The notes below the pieces were generated by a model. It saw only the letters and a program-made list of their open reading frames with translations, did no database searches and was not told where the DNA came from. The position numbers were made by a program, and so were the translations under genes. From Gnetum montanum (taxonomy: Eukaryota; Streptophyta; Gnetopsida; Gnetales; Gnetaceae), in contig MNCI01000268.1 of assembly GCA_015680685.1 (NCBI GenBank), positions 225,281 through 289,280 of the forward strand: a stretch of 64,000 bases of DNA, read 5' to 3'. Of the stretch, positions 20,118-33,370 are shown piece after piece. Every line of letters begins with the position of its first letter. Positions within the stretch are counted from its first letter, which is position 1.

Positions 20118-21063
20118 TGGAGTAGGTTCACTCCATAGCTAAATCATCTTCAAGTACTAAATCCAAATATTATGCAAAGACAAAAATTTATGCTAGAAAA
20201 TAAGGAAACTAGCTATCTTCAATTTTATTTATCAAAAGATTACAATAGGATTTTCAAAATCTACAAACATTCAAAACCAATTATACTCATATGATATTTC
20301 ATAGAATGAGGCTCTACAACCACATAATGATTATTTTTAATGTAAAACACAACTAATAGAAAATATCTTTACAATTGCAGACTTAGATATCAACTAATAA
20401 GTAAGATACAAGAGAATAGAACACATAGACCAACACATCACAAGTTGGTCTTAGAGCTATAATCACCAATTACACTCACTCAATGTGCTCACCCACTTTC
20501 TCTTACTAAGCTTTCCATCCTCAAGCACACTCTCTCTCCCTCATGGTACCAACAATGATGAATCTAATAATATTTATGAAAAACTAGAAAACAAAAAACC
20601 TAGAGACCATTTCTCAAATCAACTTGACTCTCTTTAGATGTTTCCCAAGTTTTTTCACCTTCCCCCTAGCTATTTTCATTATTTTTCATTTTTTTTCAAT
20701 TGTTTCCTGAATTGGCATGAGTGTTTTTGGAAGTTTTCCTAGTTGTATGGGTTATCTCTAACCTATTGAAGACATGTCCTATGAAATCTCAACTCTCATT
20801 GAAGACATCTCCTACTTTTCCAAGATGTCTTACACTTAGGGGAGATGTCTTGTGCAAGACATTTCTTATTAAGAAGATACATCTCCCCCAAGATGCTTTT
20901 TTCTTAAATAAGATGTCTAGCCTGAGATGACTACCAAAATAGTAAGACATCTCCTCTCCTCTTCAAATGTCTCCTATCAATTCTAGATGTTTTCTTTAAG
21001 CTTGAAACCTACAAACACAAACATAGGTAAGAAAAAAAGGTGACTGAAAGATGTGTCCCTACA
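20118..21063 (-). repeat. E0 5' LTR
   Basis: It pairs with 900-1898. It has one copy of the 90-bp unit duplicated in its partner, and a cluster of AGACATCT-type motifs at about 20766-20990. Confidence 0.85.
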
Positions 21064-21413
21064 CCATGTTGAAAATAGTGTTGTCATCTCACTATCTTGC
21101 TAGCTGATGGTTTTTACAACCTCGTCTAAATGGATCTTGACTAGATGATAGATGAATGATTCTCCACCATCTCCATAGCCTTGTTGTTGCCACAACTATT
21201 GCATTTTTTTGAGATGCTTAGTACCTACAAGCATCTTTGATGTTATTTCTGGTACTATAAATGTTGGTGGTGGTGGCTGCTTCTCTTCCTTTAACTTAGT
21301 GGAAGCTTTGTCCTTCATCATCTCCTATCATGATGTGGTAGGAGAGCGATGGGCCACATCATTAGAGTAGCAAGATATTTCCCATTCTTACATAATTTTT
21401 TGATTAAGCATGG
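21064..21413 (-). pseudogene. E6 ORF3, downstream fragment
   Basis: Read on the minus strand this begins CLIKKLCK directly after the E3 insertion point, and includes text like MMKDKA..KLKEEKQPPPP. In E5 the ORF3 reads CLIKKLCKWAGMAWY...MMKDRTP...EE.QPPPLP at the same place (63000-63130). The piece is therefore the continuation of 38383-39212 and was separated from it by E3. It ends where the E0 5' LTR begins. Confidence 0.75.
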
Positions 21414-22786
21414 TGTAGCAATGGAAAATTTTAGTGCCAAAAAATTGAAAGATTTTATACAAAATAGTTCTACTCAAGGATTTGCAGGCCTTAAAAAGGA
21501 TTTGGAGCACCTTAGGCAATCTTGTTAATCACCCAGGGACTTGGAAAGTCTATTGCCAAATTTGTTTAAATGCAAGTAAAGAATGTGGTAAGAGTTTGTA
21601 AAATAAGATTACAACATTGAATACAAGGATAAATGAAATAACAAAATAATAGGCCAAACAAGAACAATGATAAATCTTATTTTAAATAGAAAATGTTAAC
21701 AAATATGAGAATGAGGGGTTTGAGAATACAAATCAAGGCTTAAAATCCTGAGAAAATTAATGTATCTATTATGATCTAGCATATCTGGTTGAGTGTGTCC
21801 TATGTAGAAGCTACTCTTTTCTTCCAACTTGATCTAAAACTCTCCCAATTAGCATTGTATGGTGTTACTAAAATGTTGCTAAAATATACTACCAAAGCTT
21901 TGCTAAGTGATTGCTACAAAAATTGCACTTCAAAAGTCCTAAATGTGATCTTGAATCTAGCATTTATAGATTTTGAATCCATAATGCTCACTTCATTACA
22001 ATTTCAAGCATTACAAATGGGTTCCTACTGAAATCCTAGCATGTAGATTGAAGGCTCATGTCTCACATGCTAGGCTCACATGCTAGCCATCGTGTGGGAT
22101 TGCATCGTCCATCATGTGGAGCTGTTCAAGTCCCACACACTAACCTCACACATTTCCCATCATGTGAAGATGCCTAGGTCCCACAAAATGACCTCATATG
22201 CTACCCATTGAATGGGGCTGCATCACCCATCGTGTGGAGCTATCCAGGTCATACATGTTGACCTCATATTTTACCCATCATGTGAAGCTACCCAAGTCCC
22301 ACATGCTGACCTCACACATTGTCCATCATGTGAGGCTACATTATCCATCATGTGGAGCTACATCACCCATTGTGTGAAGCTGCCTCACATGATGCCCATC
22401 ATGTAGGGCTGAGATGCCCATCGTATAAGGTAAAAATGTCAAATTTTCATAGCCTATGGAGCCTCTTTAGCTTCCATAAGCTAGCATACATAGAATTTGT
22501 TGCTTATGGAGCATTCTTTATCCTGACACAAGTTGGAGTACATTACACTTATGGCCTATGAGACATTTTTAACCTTCATGAGCTGAGATGTATGGGATTT
22601 GTAGCTTGTGGGCTACAAATTGTATTTTTACATTGAGAAATCCTTTGGAACTATTAGTACAAGGTCATAATGTAGGATCTTTAAAAAATGGGCAATTATA
22701 TCTACCTTTATTTTTACCAAATTACAATGAAAATTTGGGCTATGAGCCTTTACATAGAAACATGAAGTTTTCCTTGAGGTGTTTCA
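21414..22786 (-). repeat. E3 3' LTR
   Basis: It aligns with the split 5' LTR, starting TGTAGCAATGG and ending GAGGTGTTTCA. A purine tract on the minus strand (CAAAGAGGGGTCAA, 22787-22800) abuts it as the polypurine tract. Confidence 0.85.
22065..22430. repeat. Short tandem array in the E3 3' LTR (CCCATCATGTGG type)
   Basis: The array consists of repeated units of about 25-75 bases containing CCATCATGTGGAGCT and CCCACACGCTGACCTCACA, with variants. The partner LTR array (31740-32153, continued at 37930-38010) has a different copy number, so the array expands and contracts. Confidence 0.8.
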
Positions 22787-24439
22787 TTGACCCCTCTTTG
22801 TTGATGTTTTGAGGATTGACCTAAAATAAACCAAAAAAAAAAAATATGAAACACCACCATGAATGCATCACCAACATTTTTCCTCCACACTTGATGATGC
22901 CATGGCTATTGAACTATGCTAAGAAGTATTCATGATGATGAGATAAGATCATGATAGGGGTTAAGATGAGATAAATGTTATATTAGTTATTGGGGGTGGA
23001 GAGTGGAGGTTAAGGAATTCCAAATGTTGACATTATGGCTGTTGGAAAGATTGTGACATGCTTGTTGACTAAAGAAGTCTTCATGTTGTGGAGTGCTGGT
23101 TACTTAATAATGTGAAGAGCAACTGACAATTTATGACAAAGATCTTTGGTTATTTTGGCTTTCTTTCTCTCTCTCTTTTCTTTCCTTTTTTTTTCTTTTT
23201 CTTTTGTTTTTTTAGAAAGAGAGAGATATTGACTTGCTTATCTAAAGGCTACATTGGCCTCTTTGCTTCCTTGGCATTTTTTTCATTTTATTTTTTTGGG
23301 AAGAAAAACCTTCATTGGGTTTTATTGCCAAGATTGAACTTTGCTTTCTTACTAAATGAGGTGTGTTACATTCAATGAACTATGTTTTTGACTCCCCACC
23401 GAATGAGATGTGTTACATTTAATGGACTAGATTTTTCTTTCTTGCTAGATGAGATATGCTACATTTAGCAAACTTAAGCATGAAACATGCTAGAGGCCAT
23501 GGTGCATGAATGTCAAATATAGGTTTTCAATGTTAACAAGGTATGGAAGGCTATAATTTGGCTACAGGGAGTGGCTATGTATAGGGGTGGTAGAAGTGAT
23601 GTGGAATAAGCACTATTGGCAAGATCGAATAAGCTAACTACATCTCATACATTGAGGCTATGTGGTAACTCACTGCTACGATAAGTCATATCTTTGTAGT
23701 AACTTTAGGCTTCATCCTACAAACACAACTCTAAGAAAATAATAAAACAAATCAAAGAGTACATGTGATTACAAGAATTTTTATAAGTCTACATAGGTTA
23801 GTAAGCAAACATAGGCCACAATTGTCTACAATCAATAGACACTGGAGAGGGATGTATTTTATTTAATAGATTTGTACAAAGTTTGTAGTCTTTGAGATGA
23901 CAAAAAGAAAGATAAGAGGGCATGTAGGCTTGCTTGTTGAAGATAGTCATAGTCTTTGATATTGGTCATGTGTTCAAACTTGCAAACAATGAGAAACAAA
24001 GGCTACAAGCAAATGGGTTAAGTGTTAGAGGTAATTAAGATCATGTGAAGGCTTTAATATTGTCTTCTAATGGTCTGATGGTGTCTTGAGCAAGCTGGGA
24101 TTTGGTAAGGGACTTGGTTTCATGCATTTTCTCCTCACCATCATGGTTTGAAATGGGGAATTGAACCAAGGAATCCTATGCAATGTTTTTGACTTTAGGG
24201 TCAAGGGAAATTAGCCCATTCTAAGGAATTAAGGCTACATGATTAAAGGATTAAAGGTTGTTAATTTAGGCATTCAAAGGGTAACTTGCATAAACAACAT
24301 CACCATAAGGATCTACTTGGGCTCAAAGGCTAGGCGAATCACTTCCTCATCTTGATAGCTTAATCCTACATGTCAACGCAAGAACATCAAGTGACATCTG
24401 CATGATAAAATCACTAAACAATGCTATAATAATTCAAAA

Positions 24440-24665
24440 TATCATAGAATAAGGCCAAACAAAGTCAAAACAAAGTAACACAAGGTTAAACAAGGCAAGG
24501 TAAGGTTGCTACAGGGCAAAGGAAGGTAAAACTAGGACAAATAAAGTAGAAGTAAAGTACAAATAGGGTAAAACAAAGTAAGAATAAGTTTAAAACAAAA
24601 TAAAATATGGCAAACAATGTTAAACAAGTTCAAATAAGACAATCAAGGTCAAAATAGGATTGATT
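24440..24665. repeat. Degenerate purine-rich short repeat (AAACAAGGTAA-like)
   Basis: About 225 bases consist of loosely repeated 8-12-base units such as AAACAAAGT, AAACAAGGCAAGGT and AGGTAAAACTAGG. It is low complexity and strongly purine-biased on the plus strand. Confidence 0.6.
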
Positions 24666-25019
24666 AATTAAATTTAGTTTTTTTAGTCATTTTGTATTTA
24701 AGTTACGCAAATGTCTAATAAAATAGGCTATAATTTATCAAAATTTAGAAAAAATAAGCTACAAATTATTAAAATTATAAAAAAGTAGGTTATGAATTGT
24801 TAAAATAATGGACTTTCATGGTCAAAATAGTTTTAAAAAGTTGACAAATTTTTATTTTCTAGTGTGTAGAGGCTATGGTCAGTTTCAGGTCTAGGTTTAA
24901 TTTATCTAGTTGATCCTCTAGCACCTTTCTTGTAATGTATGGAAAGAAAAATAAAGAATTATGTTTATTTTATTTTTATTTCCAAAAGTCCACTAAGCAT
25001 CCTATGGGCAAGTTTGAAA

Positions 25020-25400
25020 GTGAAATTAGAAAAATTTTTATTCATAGCATATGGAATTAGATTTCCATCATATAAAATCAAATATAGAAATTTTTATATG
25101 TCCATATGATAGCCACATGGTAAGCATTGTATAGAACTTGAATTCCATTGTATGTGATTAAAATAAAAAATTTTGTGTCTATACAATGGTCAACACACTG
25201 AGCATTTTATGAAACTTGAATTCCATTATATGTGATAAAAATGAAAATTTTTATGTGTCCATATGATGGCCCACATGCTTAGCATCGTATATACTTAAAT
25301 TCCATCTTATCTAATCAAAATGAAAATTTTCATGTGTCCATATCATGGCCCACATGCTGGGCATCGTATTGAATTTTGAATTCCATCGTATGGAAGTTAA
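25020..25400. repeat. ~78-bp tandem array, 4-5 copies
   Basis: A unit containing GTGTCCATATGATGGCCCACATGCTTAGCATCGTAT followed by ACTTGAATTCCATTGTATGTGAT recurs with starts near 25101, 25179, 25257 and 25336, with 15-25% differences. The GATGGCCCACATG core resembles the motif of the leader and LTR arrays of the same element. Confidence 0.8.
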
Positions 25401-26667
25401 AATACAAATTTCCAACGTTGGGTAGTTAGATGATATTATACTAAGAGTTGAATATTTAGGTTGAAGCCCATCAATAGCTAGGGCATCTCTATAGTAATAG
25501 GAATAGGCACATGGGAGGGCAACACATGAATGGACAAGAGGCCAATGCATGGGATGACTGGAGGCCCATGGAAGGCAGGGAAATGTAGCTTTTCTTGGAC
25601 GAGTCCCTGGGGATGCACTACTCGATGAAAGGGTGTGACATGAACAAGGGCTTCCCCAACAATGATCACATAGGTTCCTTTTGATGGTGGTGGGGTTTCA
25701 GCTTCACAATGATAGCATAGGGTTTTGGGTGCAATGACAATGGTGCTAAGTTTTAGTAGCACATGAGTGGAAGCCAACAACTAAAACCTAGGCATAGAGA
25801 CAAAAAAAACATTTAAAATAATTAACAATGTTAATACCAACATGATTTAGTCAAAATACACAAATACCCATGAAATGGTTCAACATTTTTATGAATAATA
25901 GTATTTTCCATTTCCCTACATGCTATGGTATTATGTAAAAATAAGTTTCATAGATGTAAATGAATTCTAGTTCTAAACCTTATGCAGTTGCAGTGGCCAC
26001 ATGACACTTTCAAGTATCCCTTATGATTGGGAGCTTAATAGCTTTACCCCTTTGGTAAAGGAGCCCTAGGTTCATTGTCTTTCCTAATGGAATATTACTC
26101 TATATAACAATTCTCTCAATTCTTGTTAATGTGCTTTTATTATGTAAGGCAATTGTTAACATTAAGAAATTGTAAGATAAAGAAGATTTGCAATGATGAT
26201 GTAGCATGCTCTAGTATTTTATGAGACATATGTGTCCTTAGTCTTGCTTTTCATGATAATGATGTGTTATTATCTCTCTTAAATTACTTTTTGACCATAT
26301 ATTTTAGTTGTCTCTATATTCCTATATTTTTCTATGTTTCACATGTTCATGTAAACATAAATGGTAAATGTTACAAGGATATATAGTTAATCTAGTAAAT
26401 AAAATATGATGTGATGATGATTGTAAAAACAAGATATATAAGCATGTAAGTAAAATTTTTGAATGTTGCTATTAAGTAAATTTCCCACAATATTGGTATA
26501 AGGGGTGGAAAGAAGAGGCCATTACATTTACTAGTTTTAGGTCATGGTAGGCCATGGCTTCACCAATTTTATATGGCAATCAATAGATGTTCTTGTTGAT
26601 CATTTAGTGTTATACCATTAGAGATGCTCTTTTTGTTGTCATTGTTGACATTGTTTTTGGCCCTAGC

Positions 26668-27188
26668 TTATGTGTTGGGGGTTTTAACTTGAACTTCCAC
26701 CTCCAAACCTTGTTCAATGTTAATGTTGTTAACTAATGACAAAGACACATTGTCTCCACAAATTACAGTTTTACAATCTTTATATTGCAAGTGAATCTTC
26801 TGATGTATGGGAGATGAGACTACCCGAAGCTTAGCTAACCATGGCCTCCATAGGATCAAGTTAAAATTAGGTGTCTATTCAACCACTAGGAAGTTGGTGG
26901 TTATGTGAAATTGCTTCCTAGCTACAAATCCAAGGAGATAGAGCCTTGAATTGCTACATGTGATCCATCGAATGACTTAAGTACTAAGGTAGAGGTTTCT
27001 TCGATGTTTTCAATCATGTATAGCCTCCCAACAATGATGAACAGTATCACATTAGTTATAGCCTCATCATCTACATGAACACAATGAACCTTATACTTTC
27101 CAATATGTATGGTAATGTAGAGATGAGCAAGTATTGCTTCTTCATTTTTTTGGTCCATCTTCACTTCATTGTCATGGAAGGTAAGCAT
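26668..27188 (-). pseudogene. E3 protease (remnant)
   Basis: Minus-strand frames read YKVHCVHVDDEAITNVILF and then WRPWLAKLRVVSSPIHQKIHLQY. They fit the retropepsin of Tat-type elements, where VxVDxGSxxNxxxx leads to ILGRPWLHxxxAVPSxLHQxxKF. The active-site DTG/DGG is changed (DDEA), so it would be inactive. It lies directly downstream of gag. Confidence 0.75.
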
Positions 27189-27750
27189 AGGTTGATGCTT
27201 GCCCTCCCTAAGCTAGGTTTGTTGAATGACTGAGTGAATGATTTCTTTGTTGGCAAGCATGTCTCTACTCATAGGGATAGAGGTCGGGCTAATGCATCTC
27301 TATAAGTAGGAGAAGTCATGACTAAATTGTATAGGTTCAAAAATGTGTTCTTGAATGACCATTTGGCTTGTTCCATTGTTGTGAGAAAATATTTTTCCTT
27401 GGAATGTGACTTCTCAACCTTGGTGACTCTGATTTTCTCCATTCTCCCTAGTATTCTTGTCTCATGTCTTGGCACATGTTGTTTGGGTCCCTTGCTTATG
27501 GGTGGAGCTAATCTTAGTGTTGGTTTCGATGGATTAGCTTGCTTCCAAGCCTCTTGTTTTTGGCCACCTTTAGTAGGCTTAGTTATTGGTTTGATGACAT
27601 ATTGTTTTTGTCATCATTGTAGTGATGATCTCTTGCTAACTATTGAGTTATCTGCCATTATTGGTAAGCCTCAATCATAGGCTATCACAGGTTTGCTTAT
27701 AGATGGTGGAGGCACCCTAGTAATGTTATGCTTAGGTCATGATGTTGATG

Positions 27751-28990
27751 TCACTGAAGGGGAAATATGTATGACAATAGGCTCTTTTGGGGTTGAATGT
27801 CGTGGTACCCATTTAGATTTTGGGATTGGGCACTAGCTGGTGGTACCTTGATGACAAATAGTTCCCTAGGAGGACTAGAACATTTGGTTGCTATAAACAA
27901 GGCAATGGTATAAGAGTTATTTTTGGAGTTCGAAGAGTTGGGCTCATTCAACCCTAGCTCTCCACAATCAATCACCTTCTGGAGATCATCTTTGAGGGCT
28001 ATGCAAAAATCAATGTCATGACCAACTAGTTGGTGATAATGGTAGAACCTATCAAGTCTAAATTACTTTGGTAGTTTTGGATCGTCTTATGTTGATATCG
28101 TTGGATCTCTCACTATGTCACAAAGACAATCATGCCTTTTGCAAGCTTCCTTAGACAACTACTTATGTTGAATACGACTATCTTTAAGTAATTTTTATAT
28201 AAGCTTAGTGGGCTTCATGGTCAACTTTGCATATTTAGACTTGTTCTTATGCTTGAAGTTTAATCTTGACTAGTTGGGGGTGGAGGAGGTAGATAGTTGA
28301 GATGAGTTAGAAGATGCATTATTTGGAGGAAATTTTTGCCTCTCTACTAATTTCGTATCCTTGGATACTACATCCATAGTTGTTTGCATTTTTTTGGTCT
28401 TATCCATATCTTTCCTAGAGTACTGGTTCTTGTAGGCCACAAAGGTAGAATCATTACTAGCCTCTACAGCCTCTTCTATGTTCTTGATTTTTAAAAATAC
28501 TTGGCTTAGTGATTGAGTTCTAAATAGTAAATCTTTAACTTGATGAAGTCATTAACTACTCCCTTAAAAAATATCCAAGAGGTAGGTCTTAAATATCAGC
28601 TCAAGAATCTCATTGAGTGTTGCATTCCATCTTTGAATGGTCCTTTGAATAGGTTCAAGTGGCCCTTGCCTCACTTTCATAAGTTTGTCAGGGGTCGTAT
28701 TAGGCTTCAAGTTGGATTTGAAGCAGTTGAGAAATGGGAATATCAAGTCATCCAAGGAGGAGATAGAACGTCTAGGTAAAGAACCTCTAGGTAAGTTTTA
28801 GTACCAATATAAAGCCTTTTCTTTTAAGGACATAGGAAAAATGTGTAGTATAGTATGAGGCCATGCTTGGAATAGGAGGCATTCATACTATAAGATAATA
28901 AGGTATGCAGTACAATATCCTTCACCATTGTATTTGGTAAAGCTCAGGATAGATATATCCATGGGTAAGGTTATTTGAGGAATAGTAGGG
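27751..28990 (-). pseudogene. E3 gag (Tat-type, broken)
   Basis: The capsid motif reads FPMSLKEKALYWY..LPRGS...SLDDLIFPFLNCFKSNLKPNTTPDKLM.VRQGPLEPIQ. In Tat gags this is the 'SL.GAAL.WY..L....I.SW.DL...F...F' block. Nearer the C-terminus RFYHYHQLVGHDIDFCIALKDDLQKVI (near 28060-27960) matches the RYHRxxGHxTxxCxxLK finger of the same lineage. Stops and frameshifts occur throughout. The region upstream to 29570 has further short frames that may be gag N-terminus. Confidence 0.75.
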
Positions 28991-30104
28991 TTGATGGGAT
29001 CATCCTAATAGAAGTCCATAACCTTTACCATTTGTGTTGTGCTAGCATCTAGTTTTTGTAGCTTTTGAAGGTCTTCAATTAGTTGGAAGGCTTGATCCAA
29101 ACCTTGTGAAGCTCCTAAGGGCTACACTTGTTGTTGGACAGTTGGTGGTTGTGTAACAAGCAATGGTATAGACTAAAAATCTCTTGTAGTTACCATTGTA
29201 GGAGGGTTAAATATGGAAAATGAGGTTTGCACTAGGGCACGAGGAACAAAGAGATTTTTGGAAATAAATGGGTTATGTGAAATGCTTGGAATTTGCATTC
29301 CAGAAGAAGGACCAGCCAAAATTGTAATAGGTTGATGCATGGTGGGAATTATTGGTAGAGGTTAAGGCATAGTAATGAAGGATGTCAAGGTGAATAGTGA
29401 GGTGAACAAGGAAATGGATTGGGAACTTGAGCTTGTGGAGGTCATAGGGGGAGTTTGGTTCACTGCTGAAATGGGAGGCATAGAGCTGAACGTGGTCACC
29501 TCTAGGATAGATTATTAGAAAAGATCCCCTTGAACATATCTGGCTCAAAATTAGATCCCAAATCATCTTAATCCTCTAAGTGGAATCCTAAACTATCATT
29601 TTAACTAAATTTACCATCCTCATATGCACTTACCAACTGTGCCAACAAGTACATGTAAAATTTAGATAATTTAATATGGTCATATGGGGAAGGGATGTAT
29701 TCCTTTGCATCTTTGCAAGTTAATTCATAGTAGCACTTAGAGTCAAACTCTTTACATGGGATGGACAAACCTACTTATATTTGTGTGCATATAAAGTTAT
29801 AGTACTATTCATCAACATTTACATGCATCGAGCTGAGTCCTAATTACTTAAGGAAGTCCCTACACTTTGGTATGGTTGGGTCTTTAGGGTCATATACATG
29901 AGTAGATTCTTGGTTTGAGGCCATGGAAATGATGTTGTAGTGTATGATGGTAGAAGTAAAAGGTATAATATAAGGTAAGCCACCTAAGTAGTTAAGATAG
30001 TGAAGGTTCTTTAGGGTTTTAGCATTCTACATGATGGATTTTAGAAAATCCCAACACAGTTTGAAAAAGCTGGTGAAGAATAACATTGATTATGGAATTG
30101 CATG

Positions 30105-30965
30105 ATGGTCTTCTTAGCTTGCATGATGGGTTTTTAGCCCAGATGATGGGCTTTTAGGAAAAACCCAGGGTGGATGTCAAATTTTCAAATGAAAGTGAAT
30201 GTAAGGCCACATAATGGATTTTTTGTCTACACAATGGGCTTTTCATCCACATGATGAATTTTTAGCCCACATGATGGGTTTTTAGCTCACATGATGGATT
30301 TTCAACCGACACAATGGATTTTTGGCCCACACGATGGGCTTTTAGAAAAATCCAAATTTGGCTTCAAAGCTACAAATGAAGGTGAAGATAAGGCTACACA
30401 ATGGATTTTCTGTCCACATGATGGGTTTTCAGCCCACATGATGGATTTTTAGTCCACACGATGGGCTTTTGAAAAAATCCAAAATGAACTTCCAAGCTGC
30501 AAACAAAGATGAACACAAGGCTACATGATGGGTTTTCCATCCACATGATGGATTTTTAACCCACATGATGGACTTTCAAGAAAATCCAAAACAGATGCGA
30601 AAGTTGCAAATGAAGGTGAACATAGGACTACACAACGGATTTTTCATCCACATGATGGTTTTTAGCCCACATGATGGGCTTTCAAGAAAATCCAAGGTAG
30701 ATGCCAAAGTTTTAAATAAAGGTGAATGAAGGGATACACAATGGATTTTCTATTCACATAATGAGTTTTCCATTAACAGAATGGGTTTTTAGCTCACATG
30801 ATGGGCTTTTGGGAAAACCTAAGGCAAACATCAAAGTTACAAATGAAGGTGAACAGAGAGCCACATGATGGATTTTGTATTCACATGTTATATTTTCTAT
30901 CTACATGATGGATTTTTAGCCCACATAATGGGTTTTTAGCTCATAGAATGGGCTTTTGACAAAAT
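30105..30965. repeat. Two-level repeat array in the E3 leader (CCACATGATGGG type)
   Basis: Higher-order units of about 120 bases each hold three to four 22-base subunits of the form CCACATGATGGGTTTTTAGC, then an AAAATCCAAAATGGACTTC...AATGAAGGTGAACATAAGG spacer. About seven higher-order units are visible. The array lies between the primer-binding site and gag. Confidence 0.85.
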
Positions 30966-31065
30966 CCAAAATGGACTTCTATTGGACAAGGTGAGTTCAC
31001 AAGTCAAAGAATAACATTTGAAGAGGAAATTCATAATGGATTTTAGCAAACAAGTTGGGTGGAGG

Positions 31066-31088
31066 TCCTCCTTCTAGTGCCAAAAAAC
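31066..31088 (-). other. E3 primer-binding site
   Basis: The minus-strand sequence TTTTTTGGCACTAGAAGGAG lies directly inside the 5' LTR. Its position is right for a primer-binding site. I cannot name the primer tRNA with confidence. Confidence 0.6.
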
Positions 31089-32153
31089 TATAGTGATGGA
31101 ACATTCTAACATTGGAAAATTGAAAGATTTCATATGAAGTAGTTCAACTCATAGATTTGTGGGCCTTGAAAAGGATCCAAAGTGCCATGGGTAGTCTTTC
31201 TGATCACCCAGGGACATGGAAATTCTATTACTGAATTTGATTAAATGTAAGTAAAAAATGTACTAAGAGTTTTTAAAATAAGATTACAATATTGAATACA
31301 AGGATAAATGAAACAAGAGAATAACAGGCCAAATAGAAATGGTGATAAATCTTATTTTAAATAGAAAATATTAACAAATATGAGAATCAAGGGTTTGATA
31401 ATATAGATCAAGGCTTACAAGCCTAAAAAATCAATGTATCTATTATGATCTAGTGCAGCTGGTAGAGTGTGTCCTATGTGGAACCTAGGATTTTCTCCCA
31501 ACTTGATTTACAACTCTCCCAATTAGCGATGTATGGTGTTTCCAAGATGTTGCTAAAATATACTATCAAATCTCTACCAAGTGATTACTACAAAAATTTC
31601 CCTACAAAAGTTCTAAATGTGATCTTGGATATGGCATTTATAGATTTTGAATCTACAATGCTCACATCTATTACAATATTGAGCATTACGAATAGCTTCC
31701 TGGTGAATGTGTAGTGTGTAGATTGAAGGCCCAAGTCTCACACATTGGGCTCACATGTTGGCCATCATGTGGAACTACACCATCCATCATGTGGAGCTAT
31801 CCAAGTTACACATGATGACCTCACATGTTGTCCATCATGTGGAGCTACATCACCCATCGTGTGGAGCTACCTAGGTTCCACACGTTGTCCATCATGTGAA
31901 GCTACATCACCCATCATGTGGAGATACCTATGTCCCACACACTAACCTCACACACTATCCATTATGTGGGGTTGCATCACCCATCATGTGGAGCTATCCA
32001 AGTCCCATACAGTGACCTCACACACTATCCATTATGCGGAGCTACATCACCCATTGTGTGGAGTTGCCTAGGTCCCACACGTTGAGCTCACATAGTGTCT
32101 ATTTTGTGGGCCTACATCATACATTGTATGGAGATACCTAAGTCACACACACT
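31089..32153 (-). repeat. E3 5' LTR, left part
   Basis: It aligns with 21414 to about 22330 of the 3' LTR. It is interrupted at 32153 by E4 (target duplication ACACT) and continues at 37922. It contains the array of CCATCATGTGGAGCT units from 31740. Confidence 0.85.
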
Positions 32154-33355
32154 TTTGGATCATTAAACTTAGAAGAAGAGGGTGGGGGGATGAATAAGTT
32201 CTCCAAATTAAAACTTTGCAAAAAAAAAAGCACACACATACTAAATTGAACATGGTTCCCCAACTTGGATAGTGCACACTCAAAGGTTAGATCATACTTT
32301 GTTGCTCTCAAATGTGGTTGAAGGGTCCACATCCTATATAATCTTCAAGCCTCAATTCAGAGTGCTATGTTGCAACACCATCCACTCAACCTTGTAAGAT
32401 CCTGTCAAGCTTGAAATGTGGTTTCTAGGGTTCCACAACCTTTACAACCTTGATCTCCACTCCAAAGTGTTATACCATAACACCAACAACTCAATCCCAT
32501 AGGATCTTAACAAGCTCAAGCAAGATGCCTTCTCACAAGAAGCGCATCAACCCCATAGGATAATAAGAGAACACCAATTAGAAGGGATGAATGCAACTTA
32601 GTTTGTTGATCCTTGTACTTTGAGTTATAGCACACTTTACAATGAACAAATGATGATACAATGAATAGAAATAGATATTACAATGATAAATAAATTATTT
32701 TACAATGATTGTACACAAGCTTGCACATTTCCTAATGCATATGATGTCTTCTTATAGCTATCATATTTCTAAATTAATCTTGGAACTCATGTAATGGCTA
32801 GCCAATGATCACTAATAGTCATGGAATACATCTTCTTTGTGCCTAAGATGTCTTTTTGAATTTGCATTCTATTCTTGGAAGATGTCTTTGTTTGGGAAAG
32901 ACATCTTTGTTTGATGGGAGACATCTTTCTAAATCTCTCTTGCATTCTATTGAGACTTCTTTCTTTGGTGAATATGTCTTTTTCTATGTTCACTTCAATT
33001 CTACCAAAACATCTACTATTTTTGAAAGATATCTTTCTTCAACTTTCTTTATCCTTTGAATTCATCATTCCTTGTTCACAACCTTGATCTTCTACATACT
33101 TTAATGATGATAACTTTTCTTGTACAGTATTTTGTCCTTGTCCATGTTCTTTGGAATTCTTTCATGTTCATTTGAGACCTTGTGGATGATCTTCTTCCTT
33201 CGGCTCTAGACGAGTTCATTTCTTGTCATCTATGTAGGCTTTAGCTCATCTTGGTTTCCCATGTACGTAGACTTACAAACACAATAATCACACAATCATG
33301 CAAATAACCTTTGATTCCATTTTACTTAACGTTTTGACATACTAAAAGATCCAAA
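32154..33355 (-). repeat. E4 3' LTR
   Basis: It pairs with 36671-37921. The first base pair has changed (TT instead of TG). Its U3 side carries an AGACATCT motif cluster at about 32830-33040. Confidence 0.88.
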
Positions 33356-33356
33356 A

Positions 33357-33370
33357 TCTCCCCCTTTTGG
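33357..33370 (-). other. E4 polypurine tract
   Basis: The minus-strand sequence CCAAAAGGGGGAGA abuts the 3' LTR. Confidence 0.75.

Larger units (their letters stand above)
900..21063 (-). mobile_element. E0: degenerate Ty3/gypsy LTR retrotransposon carrying nested E1 and E2
   Basis: Two LTRs of about 1.0 and 0.95 kb (900-1898 and 20118-21063) are alignable end to end and flank internal DNA. Next to the right-hand LTR is a decayed Met-tRNA-type primer-binding site (20099-20110), so the element reads on the minus strand. Its own coding traces are gag N-terminus (19773-20043), gag C-terminus with a zinc knuckle (9851-10843), protease (3775-4239) and integrase C-terminus (2030-2640). No reverse transcriptase is visible. 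E1 and E2 are inserted into it, each with a perfect 5-bp target duplication; with both removed E0 is about 5.6 kb. The 5-bp flanks of E0 itself (CATTA and CCATG) do not match. Confidence 0.85.
22787..26660 (-). other. E3 3' internal region without coding capacity
   Basis: An autonomous Tat element would have RT, RNase H and integrase here. I find none of their motifs on either strand. The region holds a T-rich tract (23160-23220), a degenerate purine-rich array (24440-24665) and a tandem array (25020-25400). Short open frames at 25311-25780 on the minus strand are not recognisable. Confidence 0.6.

Noticed and set aside
30105-30965. CRISPR-like regular repeats
   Set aside because: Repeats are degenerate, two-level and without unique spacers, in a plant retrotransposon leader. 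They are a tandem array.
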